Positions 1 through 7,823 of a DNA stretch of 64,000 nucleotides are shown in pieces. The stretch lies in the NCBI GenBank assembly GCA_017463585.1, contig JAFTOX010000013.1, positions 62,001 through 126,000 on the forward strand, in the 5' to 3' direction. The notes under the pieces are model-generated. The model worked only from the letters and a program-made list of their open reading frames with translations, was not told the DNA's origin and ran no database searches. The position numbers and the translations under genes were made by a program. The stretch is from Rikenellaceae bacterium. GTDB taxonomy: Bacteria > Bacteroidota > Bacteroidia > Bacteroidales > Rikenellaceae. Numbering within the stretch: position 1 is the first letter of the stretch; each line of letters opens with the position of its first letter.

Positions 1-537
1 GGCCTCCTCCAAGCGAGCCTCGCGCAGTGCTTCGAGCGCACGCGAACGTGCCGACTCAATGGCCGAAATCAACAGCTCGGGATCGTCGCACGACACCAGA
101 AATTGCTGCTCATACTTGTCGGTGATCATCACCAGATTCGCCCACTCGGTGGCATAGACGTGCACCCAATCGAGCGTTCTGAAATTGAAATAGTAACCGT
201 AGTAGCCGAACAATCCGAAACTCGACACCACAGGCAGCAGCCACTTAATGGATTGACGTTCAATGCGTTCGACCGTAGCCACATCGATCAGTTCTATCTC
301 AGTCATTTCGAGCACGCAATGAATCTCGATCGAGGACTCATCGACCCGAATATAGCGCGGAATCGACAGCACACACAACGCAACCACAGCCACCGTAACG
401 CTCAGAAACCACGCCGAGATGTAGCCTCCGTCGTAGAGCAGATAGAGCGCAACGACCGCCCCGACGATCGCGATCAACATCACAATCGACGTCCAGCGGA
501 TTCGCCTACCGAAGCTATATCTAAATATTTGCTCCAT
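1..537 (-). CDS. PH-domain-like membrane protein (3' part beyond window)
   Basis: The minus-strand frame is open from an ATG at 537 to the window edge, giving the first 179 residues. It starts MEQIFRYSFGRRIRW and has two hydrophobic segments (about residues 16-33 and 38-55). These are followed by a region rich in beta strands resembling bacterial PH-like domains (bPH), with a PRYIRVDESSIEI stretch. No function is recognised. Its start lies 17 bp inside the end of ispD, so the two are probably translationally coupled in an M23 peptidase-ispD-PH operon. The family call is by general pattern only. Confidence 0.6.
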   Translation of the reverse strand, partial: MEQIFRYSFGRRIRWTSIVMLIAIVGAVVALYLLYDGGYISAWFLSVTVAVVALCVLSIPRYIRVDESSIEIHCVLEMTEIELIDVATVERIERQSIKWLLPVVSSFGLFGYYGYYFNFRTLDWVHVYATEWANLVMITDKYEQQFLVSCDDPELLISAIESARSRALEALREARLEEA

Positions 538-1225
538 CGCGCAAGATTATCTCCGCAACACTCAGGTCTGTCGGAGTCGTAAGTTTCAGATTCTGAGGCT
601 CGCCATCGTAGAGAGCAACCTCATAGCCCGCCATTTCGACCACCGACGCATCGTCCGTTGCCTTTGCACGATCCGCCAAGCGTGCACCTACCTCAGCATA
701 AGCATTTTTGAGCAGATCGGCACGGAACACCTGCGGAGTTTGCACCGCACGCAGACGGCTACGATCGACCACGTGCGACCCCTCTGAATCGACCTCGCGA
801 ATCGAATCCACAACCGCAATCACGGGCACCGCCGCCCCACTCTCATGCGCACACTCGACACCCCGACGGATCATATCCACCGAGAGCAGAGGTCGCACAC
901 CATCGTGCACCGCAACGAGCTGACAATCGTCGCTCAGCGCTGCAATACCCGACGCCACCGAGTCGAATCGCGTCGCACCACCCAGTGCCACACGGTGTTC
1001 GACCCGACAATCAGCCTTCGCATAGCACTCGCGCCAAAGCTCAACGTGCGCCTCGGGCAACACCACAACAATCTCAGCCTCAGGCAGTGCCTCGTGCATA
1101 CGCTCGATGGTACGCACCAAAATCGGACGCCCCGCAATCTCCAAAAATTGCTTGGGCAACACAGCACCCATACGGCTACCGCTACCGCCCGCAACAACGA
1201 CTATACCTACACGCTCCGTCATCAC
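521..1225 (-). CDS. ispD: 2-C-methyl-D-erythritol 4-phosphate cytidylyltransferase
   Basis: This 234-residue enzyme of the MEP isoprenoid pathway joins CTP and methylerythritol 4-phosphate to give CDP-methylerythritol in the cytoplasm. The nucleotide-binding loop GGSGSRMG is at residues 13-20, followed by PKQFLEIAGRPI with the expected Arg18 and Lys25. The internal VHDGVRPL and the late ATDDASVVE motif are also typical. Length matches the family. The start overlaps the stop of the M23 peptidase gene by 4 bp, which indicates one operon. Met1 and Met2 are both possible starts. Confidence 0.95.
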   Translation of the reverse strand: MMTERVGIVVVAGGSGSRMGAVLPKQFLEIAGRPILVRTIERMHEALPEAEIVVVLPEAHVELWRECYAKADCRVEHRVALGGATRFDSVASGIAALSDDCQLVAVHDGVRPLLSVDMIRRGVECAHESGAAVPVIAVVDSIREVDSEGSHVVDRSRLRAVQTPQVFRADLLKNAYAEVGARLADRAKATDDASVVEMAGYEVALYDGEPQNLKLTTPTDLSVAEIILRDGANI

Positions 1226-2565
1226 TTTTTCTCCTCTTTTGTGTTCTCGGCAATCGCCTCCTCGGTCGGTACGGTGGGTTGCACAGGCAGCGAATCGAGT
1301 TGGACGATCAGCTCTGCTTCGGGGATAGAATCGCCTCTCAACTCAGCCATAATGCGTTCACGTACATATTCAAACGGCAGAATATTCTCCTTCTTGATCG
1401 GCTCCGAAGGCTCCGAAGGCACCTTCAACGGGTCGATCGGCGTGCCGTTGCGCCACAGACGGAAGTCGAGGTGCGGACCTGTCGATGTTCCCGTTGAACC
1501 AACATATCCAATCACATCGCCCTGACTCACGCGGCTACCCTGCTTGATACCCTTAGCAAATCCGCGCAGGTGCAGATAGCCCGACTGCAAATTACCTGCG
1601 TGTTTGATTTTGAGCGTATTACCGCCACCACCGCCCCAGCCTTTGAAGACCACGACGCCATCAGCCACAGCCATTACGGGTGTGCCCGACGGAGCGGCAT
1701 AATCGACACCCGTATGGGGACGATAGACACGATGTACGGGGTGCAGACGACGATACGAGAAACGCGACGATATGCGCGAATATTTCAGCGGTGCTTTCAG
1801 CAGAGCCTTGCGCAGCGAGTTGCCCTGCTCGTCCCAATATTGAATCTTCTCGCCCTGCTTGAAGGGGATTGCATAGTACGATTTGCCACCCTGAACAAAC
1901 TCGGCACCCCAAACACGACCCAAACCGACATCGACCGTATCGACCATCTGACGGTCATAGACCACCGTAAAACGATCGCCCTTTTGGATCGAAAAGAAGT
2001 CGATCGACCACTGGTAGATATCCTCCATCTCGGCAGCCAACTCGAAGGGCAGTCCCGCCTCCATAATCGCACCCCACAGCGACGAGGTGATCGTTACGGT
2101 ATCGCGCTCGCGGATCGTTGTAACCTCCTTTGCGCCCTCGACAACCGACACCGAGTCGGCCATAAAATTGAATACGACGTAGTCGATAGCATTCTTCTCG
2201 TAGGCCAAATGGCGCAACGTGCGTGTGCCCGTCGTATCCTCCTCCAAAAAAGCGGTATAGAGATTACCCGCACGCACCTTATTGAGCGGGAAAATCTCCT
2301 GCGATGCGGTATTCAGTCGATCGACCATCTGCGCACTCACGCCATAGCCGCCCAGCAGCGCACCCATCGTCTGTCCGTCGGCCACCTCGCCCGTTTCGAG
2401 CGTCAGGCTATCGGCCACAACACCATAGATCACAAGTTTGTGCTCAGGCTCTTCCAAAACCTCCTCGCTCAGCTCACGCGGACGAAGCACAAAGGTTACA
2501 ACAATCAGTACCGCGGCCAACACACCCACGGCCGCCGGTAGATATCTCTTATACTTTTCGAACAT
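1222..2565 (-). CDS. M23 family metallopeptidase, membrane anchored
   Basis: A 447-residue envelope protein with an N-terminal membrane anchor (about residues 8-28) and a C-terminal LytM/M23 peptidase domain, so a probable periplasmic peptidoglycan endopeptidase. The zinc motif HTGVD gives His284 and Asp288, and GYLHL supplies His332. The final motif reads GPHLDF instead of the usual HxH, so the expected second ligand is Asp367 rather than His. About 70 residues rich in Glu and Pro follow the domain. First gene of the operon with ispD. The activator or pseudoenzyme alternative cannot be excluded given the ligand change. Confidence 0.88.
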   Translation of the reverse strand: MFEKYKRYLPAAVGVLAAVLIVVTFVLRPRELSEEVLEEPEHKLVIYGVVADSLTLETGEVADGQTMGALLGGYGVSAQMVDRLNTASQEIFPLNKVRAGNLYTAFLEEDTTGTRTLRHLAYEKNAIDYVVFNFMADSVSVVEGAKEVTTIRERDTVTITSSLWGAIMEAGLPFELAAEMEDIYQWSIDFFSIQKGDRFTVVYDRQMVDTVDVGLGRVWGAEFVQGGKSYYAIPFKQGEKIQYWDEQGNSLRKALLKAPLKYSRISSRFSYRRLHPVHRVYRPHTGVDYAAPSGTPVMAVADGVVVFKGWGGGGGNTLKIKHAGNLQSGYLHLRGFAKGIKQGSRVSQGDVIGYVGSTGTSTGPHLDFRLWRNGTPIDPLKVPSEPSEPIKKENILPFEYVRERIMAELRGDSIPEAELIVQLDSLPVQPTVPTEEAIAENTKEEKK

Positions 2566-2593
2566 ACGCTTTCATTCTATTTTATTTATCCTA

Positions 2594-2601
2594 CAAAGGT
2601 A
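2594..2601 (-). promoter_or_regulatory. Bacteroidota -7 promoter box for M23-ispD operon
   Basis: On the minus strand the sequence reads TACCTTTG, a match to TAnnTTTG. It is placed about 30 nt upstream of the M23 peptidase start. No clear -33 element was seen. Confidence 0.5.
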
Positions 2602-2659
2602 CAAATTCACCTCAACAAAAACGAATCTATCCGCCGAAATATTATACCTATATCTATAA

Positions 2660-2699
2660 AAAAACTACTCGACCCCATCGCAGGGATCGAGTAGTTTTT
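2660..2699 (-). terminator. Rho-independent terminator after AmpG-like permease
   Basis: Perfect 13-bp stem (arms 2660-2672 and 2687-2699) that includes its own A and T runs, with a short loop between. It lies 20 bp after the permease stop and closes the minus-strand peptidoglycan-recycling operon. Confidence 0.85.
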
Positions 2700-2718
2700 C
2701 AACGATCGACTATTCCGA

Positions 2719-4047
2719 CTACTTCTTGCCGTAGTTGGGATCGATCTTGCGATATGCCATAATCGACACGAGCACCGTACCGATGCAGCAAGCCATAACC
2801 ATCCAGAAGAAGTTAACGTAACCGATAGCCTCCTGAATGTAACCTGCAACAGCACCCGGCAACAACATACTCAGCGCCATAAATGCCGTACAGATCGCAT
2901 AGTGCGAAGTCTTGAACTCGCCCTCCGAGAAGTACATCATATAGAGCATATAAGCCGTGAAACCGAAGCCATAGCCGAACTGCTCGATTGCGATTGCAGT
3001 CGAGATAGCCACCAAATTAGTAGGCTGGAACATCGACAGATAGACGAAGGTCAAGCAAGGCAAGGTCATACAAGCTGCCATCACCCACAACGACTTCTTC
3101 AAGCCCAGACGCGACGCAAAAATACCTCCCAAAATACCACCAACGGTCAGGAAGATAACACCGATTGTACCATAAGCCAAACCTACATTTGCGGTCGTCA
3201 TACCGAGACCACCTACCTCGCGCGACGCTACCAAGAAGGGCATACACAACTTCAACAGGAATGCCTCAGGCAGACGGTAGAGCAACATAAATACGATAGC
3301 CAGCACAACACCGGGCTTCATAAAGTAGGTCTTGAACGTACGACCAAACTCCTTGAAGATAGCACCCACGGTTGCCTTCTCGCCTTTGAGCGACGAGGTG
3401 TCGGTCGTCGGACGGGGCACAACAAAGGTGTGATACAATGTTACCAAGCTGAAAATCACAGCCGTAACAAGCATCGTGATTCGCCACGAATTGGGAATAT
3501 TGCCCGTATTGGTCTCGATAACACCTGCCAACCATACCAATACGCCCTGACCGAAGATCGATGCCAGACGGTAGAAGGTCGAACGGATACCTACGAACTG
3601 AGCCTGATCACCCGACGAGAGAGCCAACATATAGAAACCGTCAGCTGCAATGTCGTGCGTTGCCGATGCAAATGCCGTGATCACGAACAGCAACAGCGTG
3701 ATCGTGAACATACTGATCGGGGTCTGACCCGACGCGATCATTTCGGGCTCAGGACGCGGAATGGTCAGCGTCAGCAGAATGAATGCCAACGACATCAGGA
3801 TCTGCATCGAGATAGTCCACCAACGCTTGGTCTTGAAGATATCTACGAAGGGGCTCCAAAACGGTTTGAGCGACCAGGGCAGATAGAGCAACGAGGTGAA
3901 CAGAGCCATCTCGCCATTGGGCACACCCATCTTAGTGAACATCATCACCGAGATATTGTTCACGATGAAGTAAGGGATACCCTGTGCAAAGTACAACGTG
4001 GGGATCCACGTCATCGGGCTACCCCAGAATTTCTTTGTTTCGTTCAT
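2719..4047 (-). CDS. ampG: AmpG-like muropeptide MFS permease
   Basis: A 442-residue major facilitator with about 12 membrane segments. The N-terminus has the AmpG-type YFAQGIPY and LPWSLKPFWSPFVD signatures. AmpG proteins import GlcNAc-anhydroMurNAc muropeptides into the cytoplasm. The neighbours support that role: amidase, SpoIID-like protein, and divergent murK and murQ. It is the last gene of a five-gene minus-strand run and is followed by a terminator. Substrate is inferred; transport of MurNAc itself, as for MurT of Tannerella, is an alternative. Confidence 0.82.
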   Translation of the reverse strand: MNETKKFWGSPMTWIPTLYFAQGIPYFIVNNISVMMFTKMGVPNGEMALFTSLLYLPWSLKPFWSPFVDIFKTKRWWTISMQILMSLAFILLTLTIPRPEPEMIASGQTPISMFTITLLLFVITAFASATHDIAADGFYMLALSSGDQAQFVGIRSTFYRLASIFGQGVLVWLAGVIETNTGNIPNSWRITMLVTAVIFSLVTLYHTFVVPRPTTDTSSLKGEKATVGAIFKEFGRTFKTYFMKPGVVLAIVFMLLYRLPEAFLLKLCMPFLVASREVGGLGMTTANVGLAYGTIGVIFLTVGGILGGIFASRLGLKKSLWVMAACMTLPCLTFVYLSMFQPTNLVAISTAIAIEQFGYGFGFTAYMLYMMYFSEGEFKTSHYAICTAFMALSMLLPGAVAGYIQEAIGYVNFFWMVMACCIGTVLVSIMAYRKIDPNYGKK

Positions 4048-4070
4048 TTCTTATGAAATTAAGTTTACAA

Positions 4071-5375
4071 TTAATACTTCTTCTCGATCTTTGCACCACG
4101 GAAATAGTGCTCCAAAATCTCACGATAGTTGTAGCCCTTAGCACCCATCACTGCGGCACCAATCTGGCACAAACCTACACCGTGGCCCCAGCCTGCACCG
4201 CGCAGAATGAAACCACCGTCCTCACGACGATCAACAACGAATGCCGACGAGTAGAGGTGCGAACGCGAGAAGGCCTTGCGAATGATCAATTCCTTACCGA
4301 TGGTCATCGTACGCTTGGTACCTACAACCTTCAACCTGATCAGTCGGCCCGAAACACCACGCTCAACGGGGATCAGATCGGTTACCGTACCGAAGTCGAT
4401 ACCCAAACGCTCGCGAATCAGATCCGACAGACCCTCCTGCGTGAACTCCTCAGTCCAACGATAGAAGTTCTGAGTCTCCTGATCGTACGTATTGAGCACC
4501 TCCGACAGCACCTTCGCATCGGTCGTGTTGCAGAACGCCTCAGGCGACGTGGTGATCCACTTGCGAGCCTGCTCCTCAACGGTCAGATCCCACGAAGGAT
4601 CCTCAACTGCTGCGTCATAAACCTTTGTCAGATAGGGGTGAACAACCGGCTCCCATACATTCTCAAAACGCTCGGCTACACCGCCGCAGCACTTCGAGAA
4701 ACGTGCGTCGCAGGTCTTGCCGTTGTATGCCACAACCTCACCGCGCGTCTCGGCAATAGCCTGACGTACGACCTCGGTCGAGGCACGGTTGATACCCTGA
4801 TAACGCTGGCAGTGGTCATCAGCGCACACATCGAAATTGGTGTGATCCTCACGGTCGAACCAACGAACATACTCATCGTCGGTGCGGGTCTCGGTCTTAT
4901 AATCGGCCTTAGCCTGCTCCAACTCAGCCGACTTCTCGATCTGTGCGATCAGCCAGCTACGCGAGATCACTGCGTGAGCCTTCAAAAGCTGCAACGACGA
5001 GGTTGCGCTCATCTCCGACGAGATTACGCTGAGCAGATAATCCTCGATATCCAAAACATTGATTGCGGTCAGTTTCTCGTCCTCCTCGATGAAGCGCAAT
5101 GCGCCACGGAACGACTGATTCTCCTTACGCTCCCAATGGAAGTTGATACCGATCACTACGTCCTGCAATTCGAACTCGGCGCTCTCATAATCAACCGGAG
5201 TAAACTCCAACGGCAGCGCAACTTTACGCTCGCCTGCTGCGGTGGTCAGTACTGCGCCACCCTCGGCCAGCTTAACGGTTCCCTGACCCTCGAAGCGCTC
5301 GCCCGCGCACTCAAATGCACCCTTCAAGCAGAAGCTGATGGTGGGCGAAAACATAATACCTACTGAAAGTTTCAT
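4071..5375 (-). CDS. SpoIID/LytB-domain protein without clear signal peptide
   Basis: 434 residues. The central region carries the SpoIID motif SSEMSATSSLQLLKAHAVISRSW with the presumed catalytic Glu, and the C-terminus has the conserved GHGVGLCQIGA. SpoIID enzymes are lytic transglycosylases that cleave peptide-free glycan strands. The N-terminus (MKLSVGIMFSPTISF) is not a convincing signal peptide or anchor, so the protein may be cytoplasmic. It overlaps the DUF4922 gene by 4 bp. Family assignment is strong; location and substrate are inference. Confidence 0.85.
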   Translation of the reverse strand: MKLSVGIMFSPTISFCLKGAFECAGERFEGQGTVKLAEGGAVLTTAAGERKVALPLEFTPVDYESAEFELQDVVIGINFHWERKENQSFRGALRFIEEDEKLTAINVLDIEDYLLSVISSEMSATSSLQLLKAHAVISRSWLIAQIEKSAELEQAKADYKTETRTDDEYVRWFDREDHTNFDVCADDHCQRYQGINRASTEVVRQAIAETRGEVVAYNGKTCDARFSKCCGGVAERFENVWEPVVHPYLTKVYDAAVEDPSWDLTVEEQARKWITTSPEAFCNTTDAKVLSEVLNTYDQETQNFYRWTEEFTQEGLSDLIRERLGIDFGTVTDLIPVERGVSGRLIRLKVVGTKRTMTIGKELIIRKAFSRSHLYSSAFVVDRREDGGFILRGAGWGHGVGLCQIGAAVMGAKGYNYREILEHYFRGAKIEKKY

Positions 5376-6319
5376 AGGCTAAATTTTGCAATTTTATCAG
5401 TTAATTCAGCAAACTGCTCATCGGTGAACGACAACTGACCGAACATATCGGCGATAGTCTCCTTCTCGACTTGCAGACGATCGAAGTCCTCCTTACGCGG
5501 CAGGATCAGAATACCACCAAAATCGACAGCACCGGGGCTGAATACGATCTTTGCGGCCTCGTCCTCCAAGAAGAACTGCGACGGACGGTGCTCACGACGC
5601 GGGAAAACGGCCACGCGCCACTCGTTCTCGTCCCATACCGTAATAATATTGACCATCGGTTCGGGCTCGCGTACAACGACCTCACCTACGGCCTTCATAA
5701 CCTGCTCGACAGCCGCGGTCAGCACGTCGCGCTCCTTACCTTCGAGGATCACAACCTTACGAACGTAGTTGTCGATAGTCTTGACAGTCAGCTTATCCGA
5801 CTTGTAGAGCACCTTATCGGCCTTCTTGATCTCCTCCTCAACGGGCATTACACCGCGATCACCTGCCTGGAAATGGAAGTGGTCGGGAGCCGATGCACCG
5901 CACTTGGGACCATTGTAGAAGATTGCCCAATCCGACAGATCGTGAGCCAGATCCAACATCTCGCCCATACGCTCGGCGTTCATCATCTGGTCGGTATGGC
6001 TGCTATCGGGAATAGTCAGATGGTTCTTGAAGATGGGGAAGGGGTTGATCAGAATCGTATAACGACCATACTCGATACCCTCCTGCTCTGCGGGACGGTT
6101 CTCGCCACACAAGAAACAACGACGCTCGGCAATGGTCTTCTTATCGACCTTAGCCGCCGTCGAACGGATACGACCCGCATTGAACGTAACGGGCATACGG
6201 CAAGCATCAAAACGCACCTCGGCGACCTGAACCGAATTCAGGTCGTCGAAGTTGCGGCGTGCCATAGGCCACTGTTCCAGCTGCGAGGCGAAGAGTTCTT
6301 TTACCTTCTGCTGCAACAT
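5372..6319 (-). CDS. DUF4922 protein, GalT/HIT-like nucleotidyltransferase fold
   Basis: 315 residues. It contains DHFHFQAG, resembling the HxHxQ catalytic triad of GalT/Ap4A-phosphorylase-type nucleotidyl transferases, and two Cys in CFLCGENRP. No signal peptide, so cytoplasmic. It lies between the glycosyltransferase gene (7 bp upstream) and the SpoIID-like gene (4-bp overlap), which implies a joint function. A nucleotide-sugar step in peptidoglycan sugar handling is plausible but not shown. The family name is from recall of similar Bacteroidales proteins. Confidence 0.75.
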   Translation of the reverse strand: MLQQKVKELFASQLEQWPMARRNFDDLNSVQVAEVRFDACRMPVTFNAGRIRSTAAKVDKKTIAERRCFLCGENRPAEQEGIEYGRYTILINPFPIFKNHLTIPDSSHTDQMMNAERMGEMLDLAHDLSDWAIFYNGPKCGASAPDHFHFQAGDRGVMPVEEEIKKADKVLYKSDKLTVKTIDNYVRKVVILEGKERDVLTAAVEQVMKAVGEVVVREPEPMVNIITVWDENEWRVAVFPRREHRPSQFFLEDEAAKIVFSPGAVDFGGILILPRKEDFDRLQVEKETIADMFGQLSFTDEQFAELTDKIAKFSL

Positions 6320-6326
6320 AGTCCCA

Positions 6327-7742
6327 TTAGTTCTTTTTGTTCATACGCTGACGAGCGCGGAACTCGATAGTACGTACGCGATCCTTGAAGAGGTTATTGC
6401 TGTTCTCCTTCTCGATCGACAGGTTACCGTCCGAGTTATCCTCCCAACGACGACACAGGTACAGAGGCTCGTAGATACGGCCAATCTGGTACTTACGCGA
6501 GATCGACAGAACTACTGCATAGTCCTCACCGTAGCTGGTGTTAGGCAACTTGATCGAGCGCAACATCGGAGTGTAGAATGCACGGGGAGCACCGAAACCG
6601 TTGATACGCAGACCATTGTTGCGACCATTGTCGGGAGTCCACTCGCGGTGGTCGATTACGCCCGGGGGCAGCATTTCGAGCTGGAAGTTCACGATCTTGT
6701 ACGAACCGATCACAGCACCACACTTCTGCTCGTAGAACGCATCAACAACCTTCTGCAAGGTATTCTCGTCGATGTAGAGGTCGTCGCTATCGAGCTGCAC
6801 TGCGAACTTACCGCAACGTGCGTCCATAATAGCGCGGTTCCAGCAACCACCGATACCCAGATCCTCACGCTCGGGAATGATGTGTACCAGACGATCGTCC
6901 GTAGCTGCCAACTCCTTCAAGATCTCGGTAGTACCGTCGGTCGAAAGGTTATCAACAACGATCAGGTTGAAGGGGAACGAGGTCTTCTGCATCAATACCG
7001 ACTTAACTGCGTCAGCGATAGTACGAACGCGGTTACGAACGGGGATAATAACCGATGCCTCAACGGGGAAGTCGCACTCGGTGAAGTCGATATCCTCGAA
7101 CTTGGGCTCCAAGTAAGCACCAGCGTCCTTCAAATACTGAGTACAAGCCTTCTCCATCTCGATCTGAACGGCGCGGTTAGCAGGGTTCACATAGTCGAAG
7201 ATCTTGTCGCCCGAGGTGCGGGTATCCATCTCAACCTCAGTGTAGAGGAACTCAGCAAGACGCATAATCTCGCCCTGCAACGACAGCTTCAAACGCAGGT
7301 CGTACATTGCAGCGAACTCGTAATCAACGTCCATAGCCTCGACTGCCTTACGCAGCTTGTCGCTCTTAACTACCAACACCGAACCGAAGTTGAAGTCGTT
7401 ACGCAGCGAACCTGCCTGATAGTCGATAACGGGGTGAGCCGTAGTCTTACCCTCCTTGCACTCGTAGTAGTTCGAGTAGAGCATTGCTGCGTCGGTATCC
7501 TCAGCTACCTCTACGAAACGATCCAGCGAGTAGTAACCCATCTGCAATGCCAACGACTTGGTGTAGAACATCGTGTAAGCGGTCTTAACCTCAGCTGCGA
7601 TCTTGCGCAGAGTCTCGGTCTTGTTCAGATCGCCAGCAACGTTCACCTCAGCAACGATTGCGTTCTCAGCCAACTGGCTCTTGGTCTTTGCCAGTTCAGC
7701 CTCGGGGCCGTTGGCGATAAAGCAGGTAATCAATTTTTCCAT
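6327..7742 (-). CDS. Family 2 (GT-A) glycosyltransferase with duplicated N-terminal half
   Basis: 471 residues, no signal peptide. The second half (from about residue 235) is a typical GT2 domain: [15 protein letters not shown], then [12 protein letters not shown], then the metal-binding QLDSDD (DxD). The first half looks like a diverged glycosyltransferase or nucleotide-binding unit. It is encoded in the same run as DUF4922, SpoIID-like and AmpG-like genes, 81 bp after the amidase gene. Acceptor and donor are unknown; a role with cytoplasmic peptidoglycan sugars is inference. Confidence 0.82.
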   Translation of the reverse strand: MEKLITCFIANGPEAELAKTKSQLAENAIVAEVNVAGDLNKTETLRKIAAEVKTAYTMFYTKSLALQMGYYSLDRFVEVAEDTDAAMLYSNYYECKEGKTTAHPVIDYQAGSLRNDFNFGSVLVVKSDKLRKAVEAMDVDYEFAAMYDLRLKLSLQGEIMRLAEFLYTEVEMDTRTSGDKIFDYVNPANRAVQIEMEKACTQYLKDAGAYLEPKFEDIDFTECDFPVEASVIIPVRNRVRTIADAVKSVLMQKTSFPFNLIVVDNLSTDGTTEILKELAATDDRLVHIIPEREDLGIGGCWNRAIMDARCGKFAVQLDSDDLYIDENTLQKVVDAFYEQKCGAVIGSYKIVNFQLEMLPPGVIDHREWTPDNGRNNGLRINGFGAPRAFYTPMLRSIKLPNTSYGEDYAVVLSISRKYQIGRIYEPLYLCRRWEDNSDGNLSIEKENSNNLFKDRVRTIEFRARQRMNKKN

Positions 7743-7765
7743 AGTGTTTTTTGATGGTTTTGATT

Positions 7766-7788
7766 GGGGGCGGGGTTTAATCGCCCCC
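7766..7788 (-). other. Intercistronic GC hairpin
   Basis: Arms GGGGGCG and CGCCCCC (7766-7772 and 7782-7788) surround a 9-nt loop in the gap between the amidase and glycosyltransferase genes. No U-run follows on the minus strand, so it looks like an mRNA-stability or attenuation element rather than a terminator. Confidence 0.45.
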
Positions 7789-7823
7789 GTTGGTTAATAT
7801 TGTTGTTTATTAGTTATTTGCGA

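Noticed and set aside
103-582. Long plus-strand ORF (159 codons) opposite the PH-like and ispD genes
   Set aside because: It runs antisense to two genes with clear start overlap and recognised motifs; its Arg/His-rich composition is typical of reverse frames in this codon usage.
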